From positions 3,348,001-3,412,000 of the forward strand of contig NZ_JAJSOO010000001.1 in NCBI RefSeq assembly GCF_029428875.1: a stretch of 64,000 nt of DNA, read 5' to 3'. This document shows positions 1 through 7,793 of the stretch, one piece after another (the first letter of the stretch is position 1; each line of letters starts with the position of its first letter). The DNA comes from Streptomyces sp. JH34 (lineage in GTDB: Bacteria; Actinomycetota; Actinomycetes; Streptomycetales; Streptomycetaceae). The notes below the pieces were generated by a model that worked only from the letters and a program-made list of their open reading frames with translations, was not told the origin of the DNA and made no database searches. Position numbers and translations under genes: made by a program.

Positions 1-275
1 CCCTCCCCCGAATGGCTCGCGGCGGCCAGCGCCAGCCGCTCCCCCGAGAGGTCCAGCCCGGCCCGCAGGATCGCGGCGGCCTGCATCGGCTTGTTGGACG
101 AGCGGGGGAAGACCGGGGCGGACGGGTCCCCGAGCGCGAACTCCACGCTCCCGTCCGCGGCCAGGACGACCAGCGACCCCCGGTGGCGGCCCTCGGTGAA
201 ACCGGACCGTACGACCTCGGCCAGCACCGGCAGCTCGGGGGACGGGGTCGACGACGGGGCTGTGAAGGAGGTCAT
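1..275 (-). CDS. Asparaginase II family protein, N-terminal part (runs off the window)
   Basis: The first 91 codons are present and the gene continues past the left edge. The reading begins MTSFTAPSSTPSPELPVLAE and contains VVRSGFTEGRHRGSLVVL, then FPRSSNKPMQAAAILRAGLD, the typical opening of the asparaginase II (AsnA-like) family that hydrolyses L-asparagine to aspartate and ammonia. The ATG at 275 has only a weak GGAAGG upstream. It is transcribed leftward, 52 bp downstream of the rsiG stop, so the two may be co-transcribed. Catalytic residues beyond the N-terminus cannot be checked here. Confidence 0.85.
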   Translation of the reverse strand, partial: MTSFTAPSSTPSPELPVLAEVVRSGFTEGRHRGSLVVLAADGSVEFALGDPSAPVFPRSSNKPMQAAAILRAGLDLSGERLALAAASHSGE

Positions 276-327
276 GGGGCGGGTGGCCTTCCGGGGACGG
301 GCGTGACCCGCCCCCGGAAGGGTCGCT

Positions 328-1002
328 TCAGGCGAGCAGGTCCTCTACTTGTGCTTCCCCGTCACGGTACCTGCGGGCGATCTCCGCACTGCAATCGTCC
401 ACGGTGCGCTGGAGCCTGTGGCGGCGCCGCGACACCTGCTGCTCGTAGCGGACGAGCCGCCCCATGGCCGTGAGGAGCTCCTCGTCCGTCCGGGCATCGA
501 GATCGGAGAGCTCGACCTCCGCCAGGGTGGCCGCCGCCAGCTGCCGGTACTCGTCGCTGCGCGGCGTGGTGAGGCTGACGTGCCGCGCCGAGGACCGGTG
601 GACCGACGGGGTGTCGGCGAGGATCTCGGAGAGCCTGTCCACGACGGGTGACTCGGGGTCCACACGCCGGGCCAGCTCGGCCCGCAGGATGTCGATCCGG
701 CCCTGGACCAGACGGCGTACGTAACTGAGGTCCGCCTCGTCGCGCTGGGTGTCACGGCGCAGGGTGCGCAGTTCCGGCAGTCGCAGCCCGCCGAATTCGG
801 GCTGCGGCCGCACGGAGGCCAGCCCTTCGACCGCACCGCCCCCGGTCTGCCCGGGCACGGACACCGCTCCGGGCAGGTGTACGGGCGGCGGGGTGGGCGA
901 CTGCCCCGGCTCGGCACCGGTCCGCTGGACCGGCGACCGCAGGCCGGCGGTACGCGTCCCCGGTACGGCACCGGGCGATGGCCCGGTTCCACGTGTCGTC
1001 AT
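328..1002 (-). CDS. rsiG: RsiG, anti-sigma factor of WhiG, c-di-GMP binding
   Basis: 224 residues. The protein carries two copies of the c-di-GMP signature E-x3-S-x2-R-x3-Q-x3-D described for RsiG: E89, S93, R96, Q100, D104 in the first helix and E187, S191, R194, Q198, D202 in the second. In Streptomyces venezuelae RsiG with c-di-GMP holds the sporulation sigma factor WhiG inactive. The first 70 residues are Pro/Gly-rich and probably disordered. The frame stays open upstream into dtd, but the ATG at 1002 has a good AGGGG ribosome site nine bases ahead and begins outside dtd, so it is preferred. It is divergent from dtd across 115 bp. Confidence 0.92.
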   Translation of the reverse strand: MTTRGTGPSPGAVPGTRTAGLRSPVQRTGAEPGQSPTPPPVHLPGAVSVPGQTGGGAVEGLASVRPQPEFGGLRLPELRTLRRDTQRDEADLSYVRRLVQGRIDILRAELARRVDPESPVVDRLSEILADTPSVHRSSARHVSLTTPRSDEYRQLAAATLAEVELSDLDARTDEELLTAMGRLVRYEQQVSRRRHRLQRTVDDCSAEIARRYRDGEAQVEDLLA

Positions 1003-1117
1003 GATGTTCCGTCCCCTCGACCGGTGCGTCGGCACACCGACATCGTGCATCGTGCCACTACGCACGGTGTTCATGCAGGTGCTCTGTACCCGTTCAGCCC
1101 AAGATAGGTTGGTCTGT

Positions 1118-1567
1118 ATGCGTGCAGTGATACAGAGGGTGGACGGCGCGAGCGTCACCGTGGCGGGCGCCGCGGACGACCCGTCGGGGACCGGAACGGT
1201 CGGCGAGATCGTCGGCGAGGGGCTGTGTGTGCTGGTGGGGGTCACTCACGGCGACACGGCGGAGAAGGCGGCGCAGCTCGCCCGCAAGCTGTGGACGCTG
1301 CGCATCCTGGAGGGCGAGAAGTCCTGCTCGGACGTGAATGCACCGCTTTTGGTCATTTCCCAGTTCACTCTCTACGGGGACGCCAGGAAGGGCCGCCGGC
1401 CCACCTGGAACGCCGCCGCGCCCGGCGAGGTCGCCGAACCGCTGGTCGACGAGGTGGTCGCACAGCTCCGCGCGCTCGGCGCACAGGTGGAGACGGGCCG
1501 GTTCGGGGCGGACATGCGGGTCTCGCTCACGAATCACGGCCCGTTCACCGTCCTGGTCGAGGTGTAG
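1118..1567 (+). CDS. dtd: D-aminoacyl-tRNA deacylase
   Basis: 149 residues, the family's usual length. It hydrolyses D-amino acids (and glycine mischarged on tRNA-Ala) from tRNA, as cytoplasmic proofreading. Family marks are MRAVIQRV at the N-terminus, [17 protein letters not shown] in the middle (the family usually has SQFTLYAD or SQFTLYGD) and [10 protein letters not shown] near the C-terminus in place of the common N-x-GPVT cross-subunit motif. The ATG at 1118 begins the conserved MRAV start; no strong ribosome site is visible ahead of it. It converges on the ygfZ-like gene with 30 bp between stops. Confidence 0.93.
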   Translation: MRAVIQRVDGASVTVAGAADDPSGTGTVGEIVGEGLCVLVGVTHGDTAEKAAQLARKLWTLRILEGEKSCSDVNAPLLVISQFTLYGDARKGRRPTWNAAAPGEVAEPLVDEVVAQLRALGAQVETGRFGADMRVSLTNHGPFTVLVEV

Positions 1568-1597
1568 CGGCGCGGCCGGACGGCGCGCGTGGTCCCT

Positions 1598-2563
1598 CTA
1601 CGGCTCGACGACCGTCTCCTGGGCCGCGGCGGTGTCACCCGCGATGAGCTCCGCGTCCACCGCGACGTTCCTCTTCACCAGCGCCAGGGCGATCGGCCCC
1701 AGCTCGTGGTGACGGGCCGAGGTGGTGACGAAGCCGAGCTGGCGGCCTTCCTGGCCGTCGGCGGCGAGCCGGACCGGCGTGCCGTGGCCGGGCAGGTGCA
1801 CCTCGCTGCCGTCGAGGTGCAGGAAGACGAGGCGGCGCGGGGGCTTCCCCAGGTTGTGGACACGGGCGACCGTCTCCTGCCCTCGGTAGCAGCCCTTCTG
1901 GAGGTGCACGGCGCTGCCGATCCAGCCCAGCTCGTGCGGGATGGTGCGGTGGTCGGTCTCGAAGCCCAGGCGCGGGCGGTAGGCCTCCACGCGCAGCGCC
2001 TCGTACGCCAGGATCCCGGCCACCGGGCCGTGCGCGGCCGCGTACGCCTCCAGATCGGCGCGGGGCAGGAAGAGATCGCGACCGTGGGCCGTCTCCCGTA
2101 CGGCGACCCCGTCCGGGACCTCGGCGATGGAACCGGCCGGCAGGTGCACCACGGCGAAGTCCTCGGTGCGGTCGGCGACCTCGACCCGGTAGAAGAACTT
2201 CATCGACTCCAGGTACGCGATCAGGTCGTCCTGGGTCCCGGGCTCGGCGTGCATCCACACCGTCGTGCCGTCGTCGACCAGGTAGAGGGCGTGCTCGATG
2301 TGCCCGTTGGCGGAGAGGATCAGCGCCTCGGTCGCCTGGTTCGGCGCGAGGTCGCTGACGTGCTGGGTGAGCAGCAGGTGCAGCCAGGCCAGCCGGTCGT
2401 CGCCGGTCACCGTGACGACCGCGCGGTGCGAGAGGTCGACGAGACCGCTGCCGTCGGCGAGTGCGCGTTGCTCACGGAACAGGTCGCCGTAGTGCGCGGC
2501 GACGCCTTCGTCACGCCCCTCGGCGGGGACGGCACCGGGCAGGGACAGCAGAGGGCTCTTCAT
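1598..2563 (-). CDS. ygfZ: YgfZ/GcvT-type folate-binding protein
   Basis: 321 residues related to the T-protein of glycine cleavage. The signature KGCYRGQE, the K-G-C-x-x-G-Q-E box of YgfZ, is present near residue 220. In E. coli YgfZ supports repair or assembly of certain iron-sulfur enzymes using tetrahydrofolate; a similar role here is inferred from the family. The N-terminus contains RALADGSGLVDLSHRAVVTV, the usual GcvT-like domain start. It lies 30 bp downstream of nur on the same strand, so it may share transcription with the metal regulator. Confidence 0.9.
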   Translation of the reverse strand: MKSPLLSLPGAVPAEGRDEGVAAHYGDLFREQRALADGSGLVDLSHRAVVTVTGDDRLAWLHLLLTQHVSDLAPNQATEALILSANGHIEHALYLVDDGTTVWMHAEPGTQDDLIAYLESMKFFYRVEVADRTEDFAVVHLPAGSIAEVPDGVAVRETAHGRDLFLPRADLEAYAAAHGPVAGILAYEALRVEAYRPRLGFETDHRTIPHELGWIGSAVHLQKGCYRGQETVARVHNLGKPPRRLVFLHLDGSEVHLPGHGTPVRLAADGQEGRQLGFVTTSARHHELGPIALALVKRNVAVDAELIAGDTAAAQETVVEP

Positions 2564-2593
2564 GCGACCAGCGTACGACTCGTACGGCTCGGA

Positions 2594-3052
2594 CTACCGA
2601 CCGCCGGCGCTCTCCGGGGGCCCGTCCTGAGCCGCCTTCGCCGCGCAGTCGGCGCAGCGCCCGAAGATCGCGAAGTGCTTCATGTCGGTCTCGAAGCCGA
2701 AGGCGCCCCGCAGCTTCGCCGTGAAGTCGGCGACCACGTCGACATCGGCCTCGATGACGTCCGTGCAGTCGCGGCAGACGAGGTGGATGTGGTGGTGGCG
2801 GTCCGCCAGGTGGTAGGTCGGGGCACCGTGCCCGAGGTGGGCGTGGCTGACCAGCCCGAGCTCCTCGAGGAGCTCCAGGGTCCGGTAGACGGTGGAGATG
2901 TTGACGCCCGACGCCGTCCTGCGCACCTCGCAGAGGATGTCGTCGGGGGTCGCGTGTTCCAGCTTGTCGACGGCTTCCAGGACGAGCTGGCGCTGAGGCG
3001 TCAGCCGGTAGCCACGCTGCCGAAGATCGGTCTTCCAGTCGGTGCTCACCAC
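2594..3052 (-). CDS. nur: Nur, nickel-responsive Fur-family repressor
   Basis: 152-residue Fur-family regulator with N-terminal winged helix (YRLTPQRQLVLEAV, then NISTVYRTLELLEELGLV) and C-terminal dimerisation domain. The residues reported as the nickel site of S. coelicolor Nur, His70, His72 and His126, fall at the same numbers here, as do those of its second metal site, His33, His86, His88 and His90. Two CxxC pairs (93/96, 133/136) are also present. Nur represses nickel uptake genes and the iron superoxide dismutase gene when nickel is plentiful. The exact numbering match separates it from the Zur and FurA paralogues. Confidence 0.92.
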   Translation of the reverse strand: MVSTDWKTDLRQRGYRLTPQRQLVLEAVDKLEHATPDDILCEVRRTASGVNISTVYRTLELLEELGLVSHAHLGHGAPTYHLADRHHHIHLVCRDCTDVIEADVDVVADFTAKLRGAFGFETDMKHFAIFGRCADCAAKAAQDGPPESAGGR

Positions 3053-3116
3053 AGCCCCAGTGTAGGGCGGGGCGGGCGCGGGGCCCCGGGTCCGTGCGGA
3101 ACGGGGCCCGGTCCGG

Positions 3117-3689
3117 CTACTTGAAGAAGGCGATGCCGTCGTCCGGCAGGTCTCCGAGGCCCCTCGCCATCTCGGCGACCTCGCCCGGGGTGACGACCTT
3201 CTTCAGGTGCGCCGACATGTACGGCCGCAGCTCCACGTCGGGGGTGGCCTTCTCGCCGACCCACATCAGGTCGCTGTGCACGTAGCCGTAGAGACGCTTG
3301 CCGCCGCTGTACGGGCCGGAGGCGGCGGTGCGGGCCACCGCGTCGGTGACGACGTCGATCTGCGGCTTCTGCTTGGCCAGCTCGCCGTACCAGACCTCGA
3401 CGACGCCCTGGTCGCGCACCATGACGATCTCGACCTTGCGGTCCTTGTCGATGCGCCAGTAGCCGGACTCGGACTCCAGCGGCTTGACCTGGTTGCCCTC
3501 GGCGTCCAGCACCCAGGAGTGCGAGACGTACTCGAGGAAGTCGCGGCCGTCGTGGCTGAAGGTGACTTCCTGGCCGAAGTTGCACTTCTCGGCGCCGGGG
3601 AAGTCGGAGACGCCCGCACCCGCCCAGTTGCCGAGGAGGAAGGCCAGCGGCACGAGGTCCGGGTGGAGGTCGGACGGAATCTCGATCAT
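3117..3689 (-). CDS. Nitrobindin-like heme-binding beta-barrel protein
   Basis: 190 residues. The segment FLLGNWAGAGVSDFP contains the G-x-W-x-G-x-G motif of the FABP-like nitrobindin (DUF1794) family. His161, in MSAHLKKV near the C-terminus, lies where nitrobindins place the axial heme ligand. Family members bind ferric heme in a ten-stranded barrel and isomerise peroxynitrite to nitrate; activity here is inferred. No signal peptide is visible, so it is cytoplasmic. It is preceded by a 33-codon membrane peptide gene on the same strand, with which it may be transcribed. Confidence 0.88.
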   Translation of the reverse strand: MIEIPSDLHPDLVPLAFLLGNWAGAGVSDFPGAEKCNFGQEVTFSHDGRDFLEYVSHSWVLDAEGNQVKPLESESGYWRIDKDRKVEIVMVRDQGVVEVWYGELAKQKPQIDVVTDAVARTAASGPYSGGKRLYGYVHSDLMWVGEKATPDVELRPYMSAHLKKVVTPGEVAEMARGLGDLPDDGIAFFK

Positions 3690-3738
3690 GAGCGGCTCAG
3701 ACGATCTGTGAGGGTGTACGGGAGGTGTTCGGCGAGGG

Positions 3739-3840
3739 TCAGCGCTGGCCCTGGTACAGCTTCTTCACGGTCACGGCGGCGAAGGCGAGCACGCCGACGC
3801 AGACCAGGACCAGCAGAGCGGAGAAGAAAGCCTCAAGCAC
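3739..3840 (-). CDS. 33-residue single-pass membrane peptide
   Basis: A short gene encoding VLEAFFSALLVLVCVGVLAF followed by AAVTVKKLYQGQR and TGA. Nearly all of it is one hydrophobic helix with a short basic tail, so it should sit in the membrane with the C-terminus inside. The GTG start is preceded by AGGAG at five-base spacing, and codon third positions are G/C as expected for a real gene. It lies 49 bp upstream of the nitrobindin gene and 38 bp downstream of a terminator hairpin. From memory, near-identical peptides occur at this place in other Streptomyces. No function is known to me. Confidence 0.75.
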   Translation of the reverse strand: MLEAFFSALLVLVCVGVLAFAAVTVKKLYQGQR

Positions 3841-3878
3841 GGGAGCTCCTCGGGACGAACGACATGACGGCAGCAGGC

Positions 3879-3914
3879 GGCCGGGCCCCCAGCCTAATGG
3901 GTGGGGGCCCGGCC
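3879..3914 (-). terminator. Hairpin terminator of the three-gene membrane operon
   Basis: A perfect 13-bp inverted repeat (GGCCGGGCCCCCA with its complement) around a 10-base loop. It starts 35 bp after the stop of the last membrane-protein gene and separates it from the next gene on the strand. As usual in Streptomyces there is no U-run. Confidence 0.75.
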
Positions 3915-3948
3915 CTGCGGCCCGGGGTTTCCCCCGGGCGCGGCCGGA

Positions 3949-4836
3949 TCAGCCCAGGAGCTGGTTCTGCAGGATCAGCGTCTGGTGGAACGGGACCGCT
4001 TCCGTGCCCGCCTCCCCCTTGCGGCTGTGGACGAGCAGGGCGAGGGTGTCCCCGGCCAGCACATAGGCGTGGCGGACCTGCTCGGCGCCGTGGGGCTCGG
4101 GCTCGGAGTAGGCGTGCGCCGTGGTGAATTGCACTCCGGCTGTGGCACTCCAGTCCTCGTCGTACGTCGCCTCGTCCTCCCCTGCGAGGGGGATCGGCAG
4201 CGATTGGCTGTCGGCGTAGAGCTCGTCGAGGAAGGCGGTGGAGTACGCCACCGAGCTGAACTGGAGCAGATAGACCCGGGACGACGTGCCGTCCTTCATG
4301 GTCCAGCCGCGGGCGGCCACGTGCCGCAGGGCTGAGTCCTTGAGGCGCTGGTCGAGGACGGCCCGGTCGTCCTTGCCGTACTCGGCGGTGTAACGGGCGC
4401 TGTCCACCCAGCCACCGTCGAGCTCCTTGTCCACCGTGGCCCCGGCCGGTGCGGGAAGCAGCAGGCGCCGCAGGTCCGCGTGGTGGATCTCCGCGACGTT
4501 GGGATCGCTGTACGGGCGGGGCGCGTCGGCGGGCAGCGCGGGCAGGCTCAGCACCGGGTAGTCCCAGCGCCCGTCGTCCTCGGTGGCGAGCCCCGGAACG
4601 TCCGTGCGCTTCATCGACGTGATGCCGGCGACCGTGCCCGCTCCCAGCCCTCCCATGACGAGCACGGCGGCCGTCCACCGGAGGGCGGCCCGCAGGACAC
4701 GGCGCGGCGGCCGGGGTGTGGCGGGCGCGGGGTCCTCCTCCTGCACGGGAGGGGGCGGAGGAGTCTGCGGGACGGGCGGGAGGGTGGTCGTGGCGGCAAC
4801 GGCCGCGTCGGCCGGCGGGGCCGTCTGCTCGGTCAT
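3949..4836 (-). CDS. Single-pass membrane protein, last of three related genes
   Basis: 295 residues. The N-terminal 45 residues are Pro/Ala-rich and probably cytoplasmic. One membrane helix follows (AALRWTAAVLVMGGLGAGTV), then about 220 extracellular residues. The segment DLRRLLLPAPAGATV matches the L-x-x-L-L-L-P-x-P-x-G motif of the gene before it and the related segment of the first gene, so the three look like diverged copies. Its ATG overlaps the stop of the preceding gene as ATGA, indicating translational coupling. I do not recognise the family and infer no function. Confidence 0.82.
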   Translation of the reverse strand: MTEQTAPPADAAVAATTTLPPVPQTPPPPPVQEEDPAPATPRPPRRVLRAALRWTAAVLVMGGLGAGTVAGITSMKRTDVPGLATEDDGRWDYPVLSLPALPADAPRPYSDPNVAEIHHADLRRLLLPAPAGATVDKELDGGWVDSARYTAEYGKDDRAVLDQRLKDSALRHVAARGWTMKDGTSSRVYLLQFSSVAYSTAFLDELYADSQSLPIPLAGEDEATYDEDWSATAGVQFTTAHAYSEPEPHGAEQVRHAYVLAGDTLALLVHSRKGEAGTEAVPFHQTLILQNQLLG

Positions 4837-5666
4837 ATGTACTCCCCCGGGGACGTGATGTGGTCCAGCTGGTCCTTCAGCAGTTCAGCGACGGCGGCCT
4901 TGTCGACGGGCTTGATGCCGGTCGCCCGGTAGGTGATGCCCAGCTCACCGTCGTACGCCGCGCACACCATGTCCTCGATGTCGCTCTCGCCGTCCTTGGG
5001 CTGCAGGTAGCAGGTCGCCTTACTGGTGTGGCCCTTGACCTTCGGGCCGTCGCGGAAGATCCCGACGAGATCGAACAGCTCGGTCTGGAAGGTGTAGAAG
5101 TTCCGGACGGCGTTCTTGTCCTTCATCCGCACGATCTCGGCGTGCACCTCCAGGTCGTTGGCCTCGGAGACGTACGAGCGGAGAGCGAGGCCCTGCACGC
5201 GGAGCTTGTCGATCCGCTTCTCGTACTCCCGGCGCTTCTTGCCCGCGAGTCCCCGGCTGGACTCCTTCATCGCGGCGACGGCCCGCCTGCCGTCCACCTC
5301 GTCGTCGTTGCCGTGCTCACCGTCGTCCGGACCGAGCCGGTAGCCCTTGGGCACCGGCAGCAGCAGCTTGCTGAGCTCGGTGTCCGAACGGCCCCGGTCG
5401 ATGTCACCCGCTGGGTCGTTGCCGGGCTTGCGCTCGGACACCTCCCAGTACGTGGTCTCCACGGTGCGGTCCGCGCCGTCGACCGTGGCCTTCGTGTAGG
5501 CGGCGGCCCCTCCGACGGCGCCCAGCACCAGCGCGAAGGGAAGGGCCGTGAGCAGGATCCGCCGGGCCCGGCCGGATCGCGCGGGGGCATCAGCGGTGTC
5601 CGGGGCGTCGAGCGGTCCGGGGAGCGGTGCCGTGCCGGAGGGACCGGGCGGGGTCATGTCGTTCAC
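4833..5666 (-). CDS. Single-pass membrane protein, middle of three related genes
   Basis: 277 residues: Pro-rich N-terminus, membrane helix (ILLTALPFALVLGAVGGAAA) and an extracellular domain. The domain contains ELSKLLLPVPKGYRLGPDDG, then a charged stretch with KKRREYEKRIDKL. Two cysteines, in ATCYLQP and DMVCAAY, could form a disulfide outside the cell. ATGA overlaps join it to both neighbours. The three proteins share layout and the LLLPxPxG motif but little else, which suggests an old duplication and perhaps subunits of one complex. Family not recognised. Confidence 0.82.
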   Translation of the reverse strand: MNDMTPPGPSGTAPLPGPLDAPDTADAPARSGRARRILLTALPFALVLGAVGGAAAYTKATVDGADRTVETTYWEVSERKPGNDPAGDIDRGRSDTELSKLLLPVPKGYRLGPDDGEHGNDDEVDGRRAVAAMKESSRGLAGKKRREYEKRIDKLRVQGLALRSYVSEANDLEVHAEIVRMKDKNAVRNFYTFQTELFDLVGIFRDGPKVKGHTSKATCYLQPKDGESDIEDMVCAAYDGELGITYRATGIKPVDKAAVAELLKDQLDHITSPGEYI

Positions 5667-6475
5667 ACGCGCTCCAGCTGTCGCTCGGCCAGCGTCCGGA
5701 TGTCCTTCTTGCTGATCGGCCGGGTGTCGTAGATGTTGATCTCGATCATGATGTCGCCGCGGTGCACGAGGGCCCTGGCCTGGTAGGACGGCAGATAGCC
5801 GGGCTTCCGATCGACGTCGTAGAGGTAGTAGCGGCCACCTCCGCTGCCCTTGAGCGGTTCGCCGTCGTTGCCCGCGTACTCGTCCGAGACCATGTAGGAG
5901 CGCTGGCCGTTGGCGTAGTCGGCTGCCGCCGCCTCCGCCCCGGGGCGGAACTGGGCGAGCGTGACCGTCGCCTCCCGGTACTCGCCCTTCTTCCAGGCGG
6001 CTCCCGCCACACGGCGGATGCCGAACTCCTGGAGGTACTCGAACATGTGCCCTTCGTCCTTGTAGCCGCGCGCGAGGTCCCCCACGCTCATCCAGCCGTC
6101 GTCCACCAGGAGCGCGTCCTCGTCGTCACTCCAGCCCGCCGGGCGGTCGATGAGCAGCTTGCGCAGGTCGCCGTCCGTCTTGACCTGCCGGTCCTGCGAG
6201 GCGGGCAGCGGGGCCGGGACCTCGTCCGGGGGAAGCGCCTTCGCCGGGTAGACCAGCTCCGTCTGCGACAGTGCGGGCAACTTCGACGGAGGCCGCTCGG
6301 CCTGGATGCCGTAGCCGATCGCCGTGCCGCCGGAGATGCCGAGCAGGGCCGCGGCGGTGATCAGCAGGGCCGTACGGCCGCGAGGGCGGGTGCGCACCGG
6401 GGCGGCCGATGCCTCTGCCGGCGTCTGCGGCGGTGCCTGCGGCGGTACGCCGGAAAGGGTGTCGTTCGGTTCCAA
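5663..6475 (-). CDS. Single-pass membrane protein, first of three related genes
   Basis: 270 residues: a short Pro/Ala-rich cytoplasmic tail, a membrane helix (TALLITAAALLGISGGTAIG) and an extracellular domain. The motif appears here as DLRKLLIDRPAGW. The rest includes MVSDEYAGNDGEPLKGSGGG and ends KKDIRTLAERQLERV. The gene starts 105 bp from the divergent dsrE-like gene, so the promoter of this operon must lie there. No lipobox or enzyme motif is visible. Confidence 0.82.
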   Translation of the reverse strand: MEPNDTLSGVPPQAPPQTPAEASAAPVRTRPRGRTALLITAAALLGISGGTAIGYGIQAERPPSKLPALSQTELVYPAKALPPDEVPAPLPASQDRQVKTDGDLRKLLIDRPAGWSDDEDALLVDDGWMSVGDLARGYKDEGHMFEYLQEFGIRRVAGAAWKKGEYREATVTLAQFRPGAEAAAADYANGQRSYMVSDEYAGNDGEPLKGSGGGRYYLYDVDRKPGYLPSYQARALVHRGDIMIEINIYDTRPISKKDIRTLAERQLERV

Positions 6476-6580
6476 AAGGGTCCCCCCATGAGACCTGAGG
6501 CGCAGGTTCCGTCACCCGCGCACACAGCAGACCCACAGGTCACAGGGGAGGTTGCGCGGCCGAGGATTACAGTTCGGTAC

Positions 6581-6943
6581 ATGTCGAAGAAGCTCGTGAT
6601 CAAGGTGACCGCCGGAGCCGACGCAGCCGAGCGCTGCTCGCAGGCCTTCACCGTGGCGGCCGTAGCCGTCGCCAGTGGTGTCGAGGTCTCGCTGTGGCTG
6701 ACCGGCGAGTCCGCCTGGTTCGCCCTGCCGGGGCGCGCCGCCGAGTTCGAACTGCCGCACTCCGCTCCCCTGCCCGACCTGATCGACTCGATCCTGGCGG
6801 GTGGCGGGGTCACGCTCTGCACCCAGTGCGCGGCGCGGCGCGACATCACGGAGAAGGACGTCCTGGAGGGCGTGCGGATCGCCGGCGCCCAGGTGTTCGT
6901 GCAGGAGGCCATGGCGGACGGCACCCAGGCCCTCGTCTACTGA
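6581..6943 (+). CDS. DsrE-family small protein
   Basis: 120 residues with the DsrE/DsrF-like fold pattern: MSKKLVIKVTAGADAAERCS at the start, VEVSLWLTGESAWFA in the middle, and a CxxC pair in LCTQCAARRD. DsrE-type proteins take part in sulfur relay or act as small regulators; no partner is evident apart from the rhodanese cluster 1 kb downstream on the other strand. No ribosome site precedes the ATG. The sequence TACAGT ends seven bases ahead of it, so a leaderless transcript is possible, although no good -35 box is seen. It converges on the DUF3099 gene. Confidence 0.82.
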   Translation: MSKKLVIKVTAGADAAERCSQAFTVAAVAVASGVEVSLWLTGESAWFALPGRAAEFELPHSAPLPDLIDSILAGGGVTLCTQCAARRDITEKDVLEGVRIAGAQVFVQEAMADGTQALVY

Positions 6944-6962
6944 TCCGTGGGCGGCCGGCGGC

Positions 6963-7337
6963 CTACCGGCGGTTGTCCCTGCCGTCGAGCTCGTCCCACC
7001 AGCGGTCGGACGTCGGATCGCCCGTGGGGGCCTGCTGCGGCGAGCGCGGCCGGGAGGCGGGGGGCGGGGACTTCGGGGGCCGGGAGAGGTCGGGCGGGGA
7101 GCCCTCGGGCCGCGAGCCCGACGCCCGGGACCCCGAGGAGGGATCGTCCCACCAACGGTCCTCCGGTCCACGCCGGTTGGCGACGATCGCCGCGACGGGC
7201 GGAATGACCATGGCGACCACGCACATCGCCACGGCCGCGGGGATGGACCACAGACGCACGAAGGCCCAGGCGGAGACGAAGAGGAAGAGGCATCCGCCCA
7301 TCATCAGAAAATAGACGCGCCTGCGCCGGGCGTACAT
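6963..7337 (-). CDS. DUF3099 membrane protein
   Basis: 124 residues. Two adjoining hydrophobic segments near the N-terminus (VYFLMMGGCLFLFVSAWAFV and IPAAVAMCVVAMVIPPVAAI) form a membrane hairpin. A hydrophilic Pro/Ser-rich tail follows, containing RWWDDPSSGS and ending DRWWDELDGRDNRR. The repeated RWWD motif and layout fit the actinobacterial DUF3099 family, whose function is unknown. The start at 7337 (MYARRRR) follows the positive-inside rule; an in-frame start at 7373 would add 12 residues and cannot be excluded. Confidence 0.8.
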   Translation of the reverse strand: MYARRRRVYFLMMGGCLFLFVSAWAFVRLWSIPAAVAMCVVAMVIPPVAAIVANRRGPEDRWWDDPSSGSRASGSRPEGSPPDLSRPPKSPPPASRPRSPQQAPTGDPTSDRWWDELDGRDNRR

Positions 7338-7386
7338 GATTCCAGCGTAGGGCTCACCGGCGCGGATGCGCACCCGGACGGCACGA

Positions 7387-7436
7387 AGGGCCGCACCCCG
7401 CTTCAGGTGGCGTCCAACCCCCTGGGGTGCGGCCCT
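7387..7436 (-). terminator. Hairpin after the cysA-DUF1416 operon
   Basis: A perfect 13-bp inverted repeat (AGGGCCGCACCCC with its complement) around a 24-base loop, starting 22 bp after the DUF1416 stop. It separates the sulfur genes from DUF3099. Confidence 0.65.
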
Positions 7437-7457
7437 CCGGCCGTACGTGCGCGTGAA

Positions 7458-7745
7458 CTACACGGCGATGGCGACCTCGGCGAGGCCACCGGTCTGCGCC
7501 ACGACCGTACGGTCGGCGGTGCCGCCCGGGACCAGGGCGCGGAGCGTCCAGGTGCCCTCGGCCGCGTAGAAGCGGAACTGCCCGGTCGCCGAGGTCGGGA
7601 CCTCGGCGGTGAACTCACCGGTCGAGTCCAGCAGTCGGACGTAGCCGGTGACGGGCTCGCCGTCGCGGGTCACGCTGCCCTGGATGGTCGTCTCGCCCGG
7701 CTTGATCGTCGAAGCGTCGGGGCCGCCGGCCTGTGCTCCACACAT
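7458..7745 (-). CDS. DUF1416 protein paired with the rhodanese (SseC-like)
   Basis: 95 residues beginning MCGAQAGGPDASTIKPGETT, with a beta-rich body (GYVRLLDSTGEFTAEVPTSA) that looks like a carboxypeptidase-regulatory or transthyretin-like sandwich. DUF1416 genes sit immediately after thiosulfate sulfurtransferase genes across actinobacteria, as here (48 bp gap, same strand), and are called sseC in mycobacteria. A helper role in sulfur transfer is inferred from that linkage only. There is a single cysteine, at position 2. Confidence 0.88.
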   Translation of the reverse strand: MCGAQAGGPDASTIKPGETTIQGSVTRDGEPVTGYVRLLDSTGEFTAEVPTSATGQFRFYAAEGTWTLRALVPGGTADRTVVAQTGGLAEVAIAV

Positions 7746-7793
7746 GGTGTTCTGTCCTTCTGGTCGGGGTCCTGCTGATCAGGTCCTGCGGGA

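Noticed and set aside
328..1245. 305-residue form of RsiG starting inside dtd
   Set aside because: The extra 81 residues overlap dtd antisense and look non-coding; ATG 1002 has a good ribosome site.
1589..3124. Long open frame on the plus strand opposite ygfZ and nur
   Set aside because: An antisense shadow of high-GC genes; its protein is Val/Arg/Gly-rich with no motif.
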